Translations under genes and position numbers: made by a program
Assembly: GCA_037954325.1 (NCBI GenBank)
Contig: JBBMNZ010000001.1
Coordinates: 14,419,758-14,483,757 of the forward strand
Direction of reading: 5' to 3'
Length of the DNA: 64,000 nucleotides
Source of the DNA: Fistularia commersonii
Taxonomy: Eukaryota > Chordata > Actinopteri > Syngnathiformes > Fistulariidae
In this document: positions 24,639-34,815 of the stretch, piece by piece
How the letters are laid out: each line of letters starts with the position of its first letter
Position numbering within the stretch: the stretch's first letter is position 1
Notes under the pieces: model-generated
Seen by the model: the letters and a program-made list of their open reading frames with translations, nothing else
Databases searched by the model: none
Told to the model about the DNA's origin: nothing

Positions 24639-27600
24639 ACACAAACACAATTCCAAATTGACATCTATTAAACAGTGGTTTGATTTTTGCAGGCTTTAAG
24701 ATAACATTTTACGGATGCGCGTCAGTCTCTTATCAGCAGCTTGTAACTGGCCAATAAAGCAGCTGAGTTGATAAGAGTCTGGTGAGGTGGTTAAGCTACG
24801 ATATGTCTGGGATGACTTCATGATGCATTTCATCTGGTTGGCTAATAGACCTACAGACCATAGGTTTATTGTGAGACAAGAACATAATTTCTGATTTGTC
24901 AGATTTTAGCTGGAAGCTACACTAACCCTGAAAGTATGTCCTAAGCGGTCTTGCAACCTCGGGCCAAAGATTTATTTGAGTAACAAAGAGAGACAGCCCA
25001 GAGCCCCATAGTCTGTACCTGGCTTCCAAATCTGTATTTATTTGTGTTGTTTTTCTCTCTCAGGAGCACAGGGAGAACTGTTTGAAAAATGTGAAAATAG
25101 TATTTTCACATCAAACTGTGCACATAATTCTTGATTACTGCATTTGTAAGAAGTGACTTTTTTTTTTTTTTTTTTTTTTTTTTCCCCCTTTGGAAGAGAT
25201 TTTTTTTTCCATATTCCGAGAAGCATGCTTAGAGACAGTCTCCCTGTTTTTATTGTGCTGTGATCGGTGACCTTGCACAGCATGAAGCCAGCATCTTCAG
25301 CAGCACCCCGCTGGCCCAAAGGAAGCGTCCGTTCCCAGAGCAGCTCAACACCACTGATCTCTCATGCACATCACACCACTGTGCCGGAGACAAAATGGTA
25401 AGAATATACTGTACATAAGGGGAGGAAATTGTCATCTCCAATTTGTCCCTTTTTTTTTAATTTTTTTTTTTATAAATCCTCCTCTGCAGGTCAGTCCCAA
25501 CTCCTCTCATCTGGGCAGCAGTGTTTGTGATACTGAGACCCGAGTAAATAATATTGACAGCAGTGAGTTAGTCACTTTAAACGGACCCTTACTGTGGCCA
25601 ACGGTGAGAGTCCCGCCTCAACATACGTGCATTTAAGGTGATTTCTTTATTCTGTAACACATTTGTTGTTCGTGAAAAGGACAAGACCCCCAGAAAGACT
25701 GCTATTAGTAAGAGCGGCCAGTTGAAGCTTGGAGCGTGGAGCTCGGAGGAAATGGACAGTCTGTCTGAGGCCAGAGATCAAGCTTCGACCCTGAAGAAAG
25801 CGAGGCTGCCCAGGTTGAACAGCCAAGACCAAATAACTATGCAGATCAAGAGCGAGAACAGAGAAGGTCAGGAGTGAACAGACTGCTGTGCGTGCCTGAG
25901 GTTTTTGAAGCCACTAACAAAGATCACAATTAGTTTCAGTGTGCCCCTCAAAGCGCTGGGGCCAGGCGATGTGTCTCAGCGATTCGTACACCTGTGTTCT
26001 CATTGGAGGGGAAACAACGGATCAAAGCTATAGCAAAGACTCTTTGTGGAAGCTGGAGTTAGGTCAGCAGAGTTTGCTATGTCATTCATCACTGTTTCAT
26101 CAATTTTTTTGCATCTGGATGTTTTGGCAGATTTTCTTACAAAAAAAAAAATCTGACGTTGAGGATTTATATTTAAGATGTGTTGGGTCTGTAACCAGCC
26201 ACCAGCATTCTTTAGGGTCAAGGTGTTCGAGCCAGTTTCAGACAATCTCTTATATTTGGATGGTGATCTTTTGGTTTTGAGTCAGTAAGATTCAATAGCA
26301 ACATGATTTCAATTTCTAACTAAAATATCACACCTCTTAGGCTCAGATTAGAGGTATGTATTCAACAATATAATGGGCACTTCATAGACTGAAAAAGTGC
26401 CAGTCCATTTCTTTAAGCCCCAGGTATTTGTATCTTCTTGATTTCAAGCCTTGTCCAATGCACCATGAATGCTCAGGCTAGAGAAATTCCTGAAAACTGC
26501 TCATTTAACTTCTTCCCAAGACAATAATTTCTGGTACCCGATGGACTCGTCCCCATCTGGACCTGTGCCACCATGTAGCAGGGGTCACTCTGCAACCTAT
26601 GACTCAGACTCAAAGGCAGTCTTTGTTTACGGTGGCCTGAGGGAGGGTCAGCGATATGATGAGCTTTTCATCCTGGACACGCTGACCTGGAAGTGGAAGC
26701 TTGTCACTGTGGGTTTGCTGTACACTGGCCGCATGTTAAAAGATGCATCCATTTCAACTGACAAGTTTTTTTTTTTTTTTTCTTGCCCTCGGCATTCAGG
26801 CAAAAGGAAATATCCCTCGCTTGGCATATCATGCAGCAGCCTTTTATAAAAAAGAGCTTTTTGTCTTTGGGGGAATAGAGCCAGGCCATTCTTCTGGAGA
26901 GAAGCCCTGTAGCAATGCTCTGTACATCTTCAACCCTGAGTTTGAACTCTGGTATAAGCCTATTGTGGAGGGGGACAAACCTCTACCTCGCTTTGGGTCA
27001 GTGTCTTTATCAAAATTCTGCCATTTACTGTAACACAAACTCGTGTAATTCTCACTGTCCCTTTTTTTTGTTTTAACAGGCACTCAGCCACACTTCTCTC
27101 GCAGAACTTGTTCATATTTGGCGGCAGGAAGACTGCCACCTACCTTAATGACCTCCACGCCCTTGACCTGGGTAGGATGAAAATTCTGTCCTACACCAGG
27201 TGATCGCCTTATGCCATGCTTTGGGTCTGACATTAACATTTTTCCTTCTGGGGCGAAGGCTTCATGGAGTACACAGCTGTGAAATGCGGGAACATGCCAC
27301 CGCTGCCTCGAGGGTGAGTGCAGAGTTTAATCAACCTCGAGAAATGACATCAATGTCACCATCTGCCATAAGTATTTTTGGTGTTTTTAAAGACATAACA
27401 GCAGTTGACTGCTTCAGCTACGCATGTTGTCAAGTCATTTTCATTTATAAGGTTCACTTGAGTTTAATATTATAAAAGACTTACAATTATGGTGACATGA
27501 TGTATACCCTTAAATAATAATTTGTCTGAATTAAAGATTTGATAATTGTAATGCCCCCCCCAACTCTTCTAAAGTGATGTCCTTTATTCCTTCAATGTCA

Positions 27601-28203
27601 TTTGATAATCCCTGACTTGTGAAACTGTCTGAATAATATGGCAGTGCTACGTTCAATGAATTATATCCCAATGAATGAAGATAGCTATACAGAGGGGTTA
27701 ACGAAGTTTATATAAAGTGATAGCTTAAGCTTCAAAATTAAAGGCAGCTCTGTCTGTACTTGAATAGGTTTCATGCTGCACTCCCAGTTTCAGACAACAG
27801 GATTTTAATAAGTGGAGGGTGCAGTTCAATTGGAGCCCTGCAGGATGCATTTGTCTACAACACTGGTGAGTGATTGGCCTTCCACTGCCCCACATATCAT
27901 GTTCCCTTGTATGTTGATCCTCTTTCTGCTCCCAGCATGCTGATGGTTTATATTTTCTCTGAGAAAATTCTGTCATTATCAGACACCACTTTGTGGACAT
28001 CAGTGACCTCGTCATTGCTGTGTTCCAAGCCCCGTGCCGGACACAGTGTGATCAGCTTGGACATGACACCCTCAGCTGCCCGGCAGCACAAACAGAACGA
28101 ACGTACCATTTGCACACTGCTGGTGTTTGGTGGGTCCGACTGTTTTGGTTCCTTCTACAATGACACTTTCAAGTGCACGGTGGAGATAAGCACTCCTAAA
28201 TGA
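23825..28203 (+). CDS. Kelch-repeat beta-propeller protein, family not identified
   Basis: Thirteen exons join in phase: 23825-23886, 23963-24133, 24198-24303, 25281-25397, 25490-25603, 25680-25866, 25940-26062, 26521-26708, 26800-26996, 27080-27171, 27259-27313, 27768-27865, 27983-28203, for 576 residues. The C-terminal ~320 residues hold five to six kelch repeats with the usual double glycine: VLIGGETTDQSYSKDSLWKL, FVYGGLREGQRYDELFILDT, FVFGGIEPG, FIFGGRKTATYLNDLHALDL, LISGGCSSIGALQDAFVYNT and LLVFGGSDC. The N-terminal ~250 residues contain a compact part (RQLVIFSLGDWSSTEASIAV) and a polar, probably disordered linker. I see no BTB, F-box, signal peptide or membrane segment. It may act as a propeller-type binding adaptor, possibly RABEPK/KLHDC-like, but that is inference. 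An extra phase-0 exon between 24303 and 25281 cannot be excluded. Confidence 0.8.
24505..24540. repeat. (TA)n microsatellite
   Basis: TA dinucleotide tract in the kelch gene intron between exons ending 24303 and starting 25281. Confidence 0.9.
24608..24643. repeat. Poly(C) followed by (CA)n microsatellite
   Basis: A run of 17 C followed directly by about nine CA units, in the same intron as the TA tract. Confidence 0.9.
25158..25183. repeat. Poly(T), 26 bases
   Basis: An uninterrupted T run in the kelch gene intron, about 100 bases upstream of the fourth exon. Confidence 0.9.
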
Positions 28204-28528
28204 GAAATTTATGTCAAGACATTTCTTCTTCTTTCAAGACATTTGATAAATATTTTTAAGAATGTGACAGTGCCAATAACTATTCTGATAATGATGGTGA
28301 AATCAATGAAATTTTGTTTTTTTCACTGCAAACATTTTAGATAATTTCCATTACTGTCCAGTTTAGATTTGAATCTCATGGAGTCAAACTTCAGCCAATA
28401 AGCTGCATTTGGGATGAGCTGTTTACACTCTTTGTGTAACAATTCTCCAATCTGCATGCGTTTAAGAAAGTCATTCAGATCCTACAACAGTGTTGGACTA
28501 AATGAAACAGTTAAACTATCAAAATGCT

Positions 28529-28534
28529 AATAAA
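28529..28534 (+). terminator. Poly(A) signal of the kelch gene
   Basis: AATAAA about 325 bases after the kelch stop codon. It lies 40 bases from the oppositely oriented gstz1 signal, so the two transcripts should end almost at the same point. Confidence 0.55.
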
Positions 28535-28573
28535 TTATATTCTAATATAACAACACTAATGAGTTCAAAGCCC

Positions 28574-28579
28574 TTTATT
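28574..28579 (-). terminator. gstz1: Poly(A) signal of gstz1
   Basis: TTTATT on the plus strand reads AATAAA on the minus strand, only 35 bases past the gstz1 stop codon. The 3' UTR is therefore very short. Confidence 0.6.
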
Positions 28580-28613
28580 TTAGATGTACAAAGAAGCACA
28601 AGGTTTTTTTTCC

Positions 28614-30004
28614 CTATGCACGCAGATCAGCAGGCGTGTCTGGCTGGCAAGATGGGTGGCTCACTTTGAATGCGCTGATCTCGATTAAGGTTGCATTTAA
28701 TCTTTGAATGGAAGGATACACCGTGACGTCCACTTTGAACCTGTAATGTTGAAAAAGAGACCAAAGCTTTAGGATTGCATCGGCAGGATCAAGATCGCAA
28801 AATCTGATTATATCATGTACCTCTCTGCATTGTACACTTGTGGCACCAGACAAATATCTGCCATTGAGATCTAAAAGGCAATTAACATGTCAAAAGACTT
28901 TTTTTTTTAATTTTTTTTTTTTATATATATATAAATGGCAGCACTCTTACCTCATCACCAACACAGTATTTCCCGGCTGTTTGTTTCAAAATGGGCTCGA
29001 GAGCTGGAGATTAAATTCAGCACAATTAGATGTCTGAAAATAAAATTGTAAATGATAAGCCAATTTACTTACCTTGAAAGCCACGGTTTATGAAGTCTTG
29101 AGCCCACTGCAGCTTTGCTTCTCCAATTTTTTGGAGCACATATAAATTCTGAAACATCCAAGAAGTTACCTTCTTAGTCACACTAATTATAACTTTTTAA
29201 ATTTTACCAGACAATTTATTTGTGGTCTATGCATGTCCCTGCCTGGGTGAAGCACCAGCTTCAGGACATAATAAATGCAACTGTGCTGTTGTCACCTGCA
29301 GAGGCTGTATCCCAGAGGCAATGAGGTCACTTATCATCCGAACCTGGGCCCGTTTCTGTGGGTCTTTGGGTAAAAGCTGCAGACCTGGCCTGGTCTCATC
29401 TATGTACTGTATCACTGCGAGCTACAAAAAAAAAAAAAAGAAAGAAAATTAATATGTAGAATATTGTGATTGAATATTTCTTTTACAGCTGGTTGCATAA
29501 AAATAGAGGGAAATGCACAAGTGCTTTGAGGAACTCACTGACTGAGAGAGGATAATTCCATCAATTTCAACTGCAGGCACTTGTTGCATAGGATTAAATA
29601 CTTTGTACTCCTCGGTAAGCTGAAAAACACATTTATCTTAGATTAAAATAGAAAAAAACATTTGATACATATTTTCATCCTGAAATGAACCCGAGAGTAC
29701 ATGCTGTACCTGCTGACCTCCATCTTTGATCAGATTGACTGGAACCTGGTCGTAATCTACACCTTTGAGTGCAAAAGCTGATAAACAAGATAAGTAGTAG
29801 TCATTTTGATCAGAATGATTGAAATAGGTGAACTCCAGTGACTTACCAATGCGCACCCGCCAGGAGCAGGAGCTTCTGAAATATCCGTGGAGGATAGGCT
29901 GGAGGGGTATACAAACAAAACAAGGATTCAGTCAATATTACAAATGAATCTAGTAAACACAGAGAACTGTATTTCTGCCAGTGCACCTTGGTTTGGTTCG
30001 ACAT
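28614..30004 (-). CDS. gstz1: Maleylacetoacetate isomerase / glutathione S-transferase zeta 1
   Basis: GSTZ1 isomerises maleylacetoacetate to fumarylacetoacetate with glutathione in phenylalanine/tyrosine breakdown, in cytosol and mitochondria. Nine exons on the minus strand join in phase: 30004-29987, 29898-29847, 29777-29710, 29619-29539, 29421-29296, 29148-29073, 29003-28951, 28870-28821, 28740-28614. The product is 216 residues, the same length as the human protein. The zeta-class active-site motif SSCSWRVRIA is at residues 15-24 and spans the second and third exons. NLIKDGGQQ, ETRPGLQLLPKDPQKRAQVR and RMISDLIASGIQPLQ are as in human, and the C-terminus ends QPDTPADLRA. The start ATG is the only in-frame one that gives the normal short N-terminus (MSNQTK). 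Nothing suggests inactivation. Confidence 0.96.
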
Positions 30005-30373
30005 AGTTTTGCTTCAAAGTTTTACTCAGATACTCTGTCTGCTGGAGGGGGTTTACAGAATTTACCATCTTCCAACCAGCCAATGCGATGCGCGCTAAAA
30101 ACCCTCCCACCTACTCTTTGGCCCATGACTAAGCAACATCAGGGCTTCATATGGTTTATATTAACCGCCACGTAAGTAAACACGCACACTATTACCTTAG
30201 CGAAGTAAAAACAGGATAAGCGCATCGCTGTTGCTCAGTTTTCGCTTATCTCAGGTGTGCTCATGTGTGAGTGACCGCCTACTCCTGCAATTCCCTGTCC
30301 AAAGTTAGCTTTTATCGGGTTATTGAATCTATTCAAGCCTCATTGTTGAGAATAACAGTAAGGGGGGAGGGCG

Positions 30374-30454
30374 CCATTGGGCTCCATCGAAGACTGATCC
30401 ACAGTCGACCAATCAGAGGAGGTTATAAAAAGACGTTTCTGTATGAGCCAATCA
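30374..30454 (+). promoter_or_regulatory. NF-Y/TATA promoter-like cluster without an assigned gene
   Basis: An ATTGG (30376-30380), CCAATCA (30409-30415), TATAAAA (30424-30430) and a second CCAATCA (30448-30454) lie within 80 bases, about 370-450 bases upstream of the gstz1 start. The TATA box points to the plus strand, away from gstz1; the CCAAT boxes could also serve gstz1. No coding exon follows on the plus strand. Confidence 0.35.
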
Positions 30455-30724
30455 TAAGACTCGAAGTTACAAAAATCCCGCCTACAGTTAAAGGACGAAG
30501 TTAAAAGACAGCCAAAACGTCTGCTCTCACCTGTAGTATTAAAAAAGGTACAAACTATGGCCCACTGTGGGCTTTAAATGTCGACTTATTTAAAACCCTT
30601 ACTCAGCGATGAAGACAAGGTTTGAACTTTAAAAAAATGTACAAAAATAAAAATATATGACACCCAACATATATCCACACTGACAGGAGCAATTTGTATT
30701 GGGATCTTCATAACAAATCTACAT

Positions 30725-30726
<2 letters not shown>

Positions 30727-30760
<34 letters not shown>
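30727..30760. repeat. (AT)n microsatellite
   Basis: About 17 AT units in the gstz1-bbof1 intergenic region. Confidence 0.9.
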
Positions 30761-30764
<4 letters not shown>

Positions 30765-31069
30765 ACACACTCATGTATATTTTTATAAATGTATTTTGTT
30801 ATCAATACGAATCTGTACTGGCATTGTCAACATCCAACATGCCAGCAATGGACCTCCCCACTCTCCCCCCGTGGGTGTTCCCTGTGGCTACAATGTGTGG
30901 CAACACCATTCTCACACTCTCCTGAAACCCTCAGAGCGGGTGCCAGATGGGACGCTTCACGTCATCTACGGGCGACATGGTGGTGAGAGTTGGTCTCATG
31001 CGTCTTGCACGAGTTTGTTAAAATGTGATGGAGGCTCAGAGTGCAAGGCTTCTTCCTTTCCTTTCAGTT

Positions 31070-31290
31070 TTTCCCTTCAGGGGTCACCACAGTGAATCAA
31101 CCTTTTCCCTCTAGTTCTCTCTCCCACAAACTACCTTCATATCCTCTCTCTCTATGTCCATAAATCTTCTCTTTGGTCTTCCTCTAGAGCTCCTGCCTGG
31201 CAGCTCCAATTCCAGCATCCGACTACCAATATATTCACTATATCCCTCCTCTGTACATGACCAAACCATCTCAGGCTGATTGCAGTAAAA
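31070..31290 (-). mobile_element. RTE-type LINE 3' fragment
   Basis: The minus strand encodes the RTE C-terminal block: SLRWFGHVQRRDIVNILVV, then a second frame with RMLELELPGRSSRGRPKRRF and FMDIEREDMKVV. A frameshift separates the two. It corresponds to the same region of the element as the 4790-5080 part of the copy in the atg2b intron. Confidence 0.8.
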
Positions 31291-31329
31291 AAAAAATAAA
31301 TACAAAAAACAATTTCTAAATATGCAAAA

Positions 31330-33046
31330 CAACTTACCTCGCCCCCCCTCTCAAAAAAAAAAACCAAAGCAACAACATTTCAATGTTACATTTGTGTATT
31401 TGTTTAAGTACACAAGCGTATCAAGTAAAATTAGATGAACATACATCTAATTTTGCACCTTCTATCTGCGTTGAACGAGTGCATTTGACCAGTCGCTCAA
31501 AGTAGCTTCAGCGTCTGGGATTGTTCTTGTCCTGCAGCTGTGACAGCCGTTTCACCATGGCAGTATATTACGTCCCTTTAATTAGGGACAACACGGGAGT
31601 GTGTTCTTAGAGAGGGATTAAAGAAATAGAAAGATGTTCTATCGCACTGAATAATATAGATTGTGCGACAAAAGTTCCAAGTGTCCACACGGTGACAGCA
31701 TTGCTCCACAGATGCATGTACTCATCCCTCTATCAGCAGTTCAGGTTCAAATTGGTTAAACAGATTGATGCGGTATGTTACTGAAGAGACTGATTGGGAT
31801 GAATGAGTTTTACATGTGGTCATTTTGATATATTTCTTCATTGTATCAGTTTTCCTGATTATATCTAAAATATGCTTAATGTCTCCCAAAATTATGCTCC
31901 AAATGTGACTCCTTAGTCATACAATGTGATTCTTAAACTTTTATTTCTGGTCGAGAAGCTTGGGGTGGTGGTGTATGACGCCGAGGAGAACACTCTGAAG
32001 CAGCTTTAGGATAAAGCGTTGGGGACAGTTGGAGAGCATGGTACAGCTCTGTAAACGTCCATCATTGTGGGTGGACCCTTCAGCTGGATGCCTGGGCTGG
32101 TGGTACATGCTCAGGCTCTGCGTGTGAATACATGTTCCACGCTCCATCCCGTACCTCTTACTCTCTCAAACCTCGGCTCCCCAAGAGGCCCTTTGGTTTC
32201 ATCAAACCGGGCCACACACACCACCCCAACCACACCTCTTGCCTTCTGACCCGTTCTAACTTTGCATTGAAGGCAGTTGGAATAGAGGGCTTGTTGAATC
32301 AGCCACCGAGAGTTTGAGCCAAGGTCTGTGGTCGAGACCTTAACGGCAGTTTAGTGTATCAAATGCTGAGCCAAAGGAAAATTTATTCTTCCCGTTTGCA
32401 TTGAGTCGGATGCTTGTGTATTGCAGAGGAAACCCACAACTATCCATTTTTTGAGGGAGTGCCTCAAAGTGCCCCTCGTCCTGGCTTCTGTGTGTTGTTG
32501 GGTTAAGAGGTATTTGTATGTTGGTGTCCTAAGAATGTGTTCACATCATGCAAGTGCCACTGTGAATGTATGTATGTATACTTATAACTGGTTGTTTTGA
32601 GGGGCCCTGCAAGGAGGCCAGCTGGGTGTAGATGTGGTGCCTCTGATCTCTGACTCTCCAGCTTGATCCAGAGTCAAGTCAGGTTTTATTTACTGTATAC
32701 TGCACCAAATCAAATATTGCATCAAATCTTCTATAGTGCCAAATCACAACACAATTGTTCTCTTAACGCTTTACATGTGGAGCAGGTCTAGAGCACATTC
32801 TTCTAAATTTATTTACAGACCCCCCTGTGGCAATGAAAAAATTGCCTTTTGCTGGGCTGAAACCTTGGACGGATGCGGACTTCTGTTTCGACCGGTCGGA
32901 GTAATGTGAGCAAGAGAGAGGGGGTTTGAGAACGGTGTGGATGAAGGGTCAAGGGAACATTATGTCTGATCAATTGTTTGTACATCAAACACTCAAATGA
33001 CTTTGTAGAACCCTCACAGACCAGAAACTTTTTTGTCACTTTGCAG
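31330..33046. other. Intergenic region with repeat scraps, no gene recognised
   Basis: AT-rich with several partly open stretches (for example 32067-32317) that lack splice context or homology I recognise. An antisense piece of the tail repeat described at 4500-4745 lies at about 32680-32790 (TTTTATTTACTGTATACTGC, then GTGCCAAATCACAACA). Confidence 0.5.
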
Positions 33047-33224
33047 CCTGAGATGAGTTGCAATCCCACAGAGATTTTTAGACTTGGGCTGCTTGTTTCT
33101 AAAGCAGACCCTCCAGATGATGCCATCAGTTTGTTCAGCAGCAGTCCCTATGGCAACGGCACAGCTGTCCTCACTACAAATGGCTACACCACACGCAAAT
33201 ACTCACGAGGTGGACTTGGGCCAG
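33047..33224 (+). CDS. Unassigned exon-like coding block
   Basis: A strong acceptor (TTTTTGTCACTTTGCAG) and a consensus donor (CCAG|gtgagt) bound 178 bases that are open in frame from the first base. The block is richer in GC than its flanks. The 59-residue translation includes NPTEIFRLGLLVSKADPPDD, then SSSPYGNGTAVLTTNGYTTR and KYSRGGLGP. I do not recognise it, and no partner exon could be joined with confidence on either side within 30.5-36.9 kb. It may be an internal exon of a gene with widely spaced exons, or a lone survivor of a lost gene. Confidence 0.35.
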
Positions 33225-34524
33225 GTGAGTGTGGTTGTAGCTGCCAAATGTGTTCCTATGTTTTGGGAGAGAGGAGACATTCACAGCCCTCTGCCATGTC
33301 TATATTGCATCTCAGGTAGCGAACACATCACATTTTTACTTGAAACCCTTCAGACATTTAAAGAACATCAACAATCATTTTCCATGTCAATTATAGCTTT
33401 ATTTGTCTCTGACCAGAAGTATACACATTCAGCAACTTTCCACTGCCCTGCCAGTAAAGTCTACAAATAACTATAGCAAACAAAAGGTCACCCTAAACAG
33501 GGGGACATAGAAACATTTTCCAGACAGTATTTGATGGGGAGAAATCTTAAATTAAACTCAGTAGGGATTCCTTGGTTCCTGTTCCTGGTTAAGATATATC
33601 TAGCATGGACCCATTTGTTTGTGCATGGAGCCTAGTTATGCCCTGTATTTGCTGTTCACTTGTCGGGAATGCTGTGCAAGCCATGTGCTGTTCTTGTTTC
33701 CAAACCTCCATGCAACCCCCCGCGCCTTTGCCAAACAGCCTCAGTTTGCCCAAACCTATTCTTGCTGTTTCAAACATTCTAAACCAACCGTGCCATGTCG
33801 CTACTGCCTTTGTAATTGAATGTTTTTTTTCTTCTTCCCCATCGTAAGAACATGCTGTGCTCTCAAACCTGCAAGTGCAAACCAGTGGTTTAATTTTGTT
33901 TAGCGCTGTCGTGTAAACCTGCCATTTTTTTAAAAGACACATCCGAAGCTGAATCTTCATAATTTTACCACCTTTTGAATTCTGTGCATTTGTTTTTTAA
34001 GTCATGTGGAATTTTTTCAATGGTGAAACTTAGGTAATTGTCTTATGGAAATAAGATATGTGCTTTCAAAATACATTGTATTTATCTTTTAAGGGTTGGA
34101 GTTAACGCCTCCTTCCGTGTCCTGCTACTTGTTTACAGGATCCAGATTTTAGCTTCAGAGGAAAAAAAATCACGCGTAAATCAAATGCTGGATTTACTGG
34201 ATTTGCTGTAGTTTTTTCATATTGGTTTAAACACAAATCCAAATTCTTTCTCCACAAAAGAGTTCTAAATAACATCCAATACCTATTGGATCTTTGCATA
34301 CCCAAGTTAAATGCAATCAAACAGAGGCAATCGATGTCCACCTTCCACTGACAAAAAGTTACTTGAAAAATTTTGTTGCTGTATTTTCTTTATTATGGAC
34401 CTTTTTTTTTAAAACGTATTTCTCGTTTTGTAGATTCTGTAAATTTGAACCCACTACTGCTAAAGGCCTTTATACTGGGTCTTTGTAAAACAAACTAGAT
34501 GATGCTTTATACAATACTAAAAAA
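33225..34524. other. Intergenic or intronic region, nothing recognised
   Basis: AT-rich DNA. Open stretches on both strands between 33589 and 33960 overlap each other, have no splice context and no recognisable similarity. Confidence 0.5.
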
Positions 34525-34526
34525 TA

Positions 34527-34813
34527 CAGGACTGTCTCAGAAAATTAGAATATTGTGATAAAGTTCTTCATCTTCAGTAATGCAATTAAATAAACAAAAA
34601 TTACTTTTTCATGATATTCTAATATTTTGAGATAGGATTTTTGAGTTTTCTTAAAATGTAAGCCATAATCAGCAATATTAAAATAATAAAAGGCTTGCGA
34701 TATTTCATTTGATTTGTAATGAATCCAGAATGTATGACATTTTAGTTTTTGTAATTGCATCACAGAAGATAAAGAACTTTATCATAATATTCTAATTTTC
34801 TGTTACAGTCCTG
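34527..34813. mobile_element. TA-flanked MITE with long inverted terminal repeats
   Basis: Both ends begin CAGGACTG and run as near-perfect inverted repeats for about 45 bases (CAGAAAATTAGAATATT, then GATAAAGTTCTT). Similarity fades by about 75 bases. The element is 287 bp, has no coding capacity, and is flanked by TA on each side (34525-34526 and 34814-34815), as for Tc1/mariner-type insertions. Confidence 0.85.
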
Positions 34814-34815
34814 TA

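Noticed and set aside
33589..33960. Overlapping plus and minus open frames after the orphan exon
   Set aside because: Cys-rich and His-rich translations on both strands look like noncoding sequence. No acceptor in the required phase joins them to the exon at 33047-33224.
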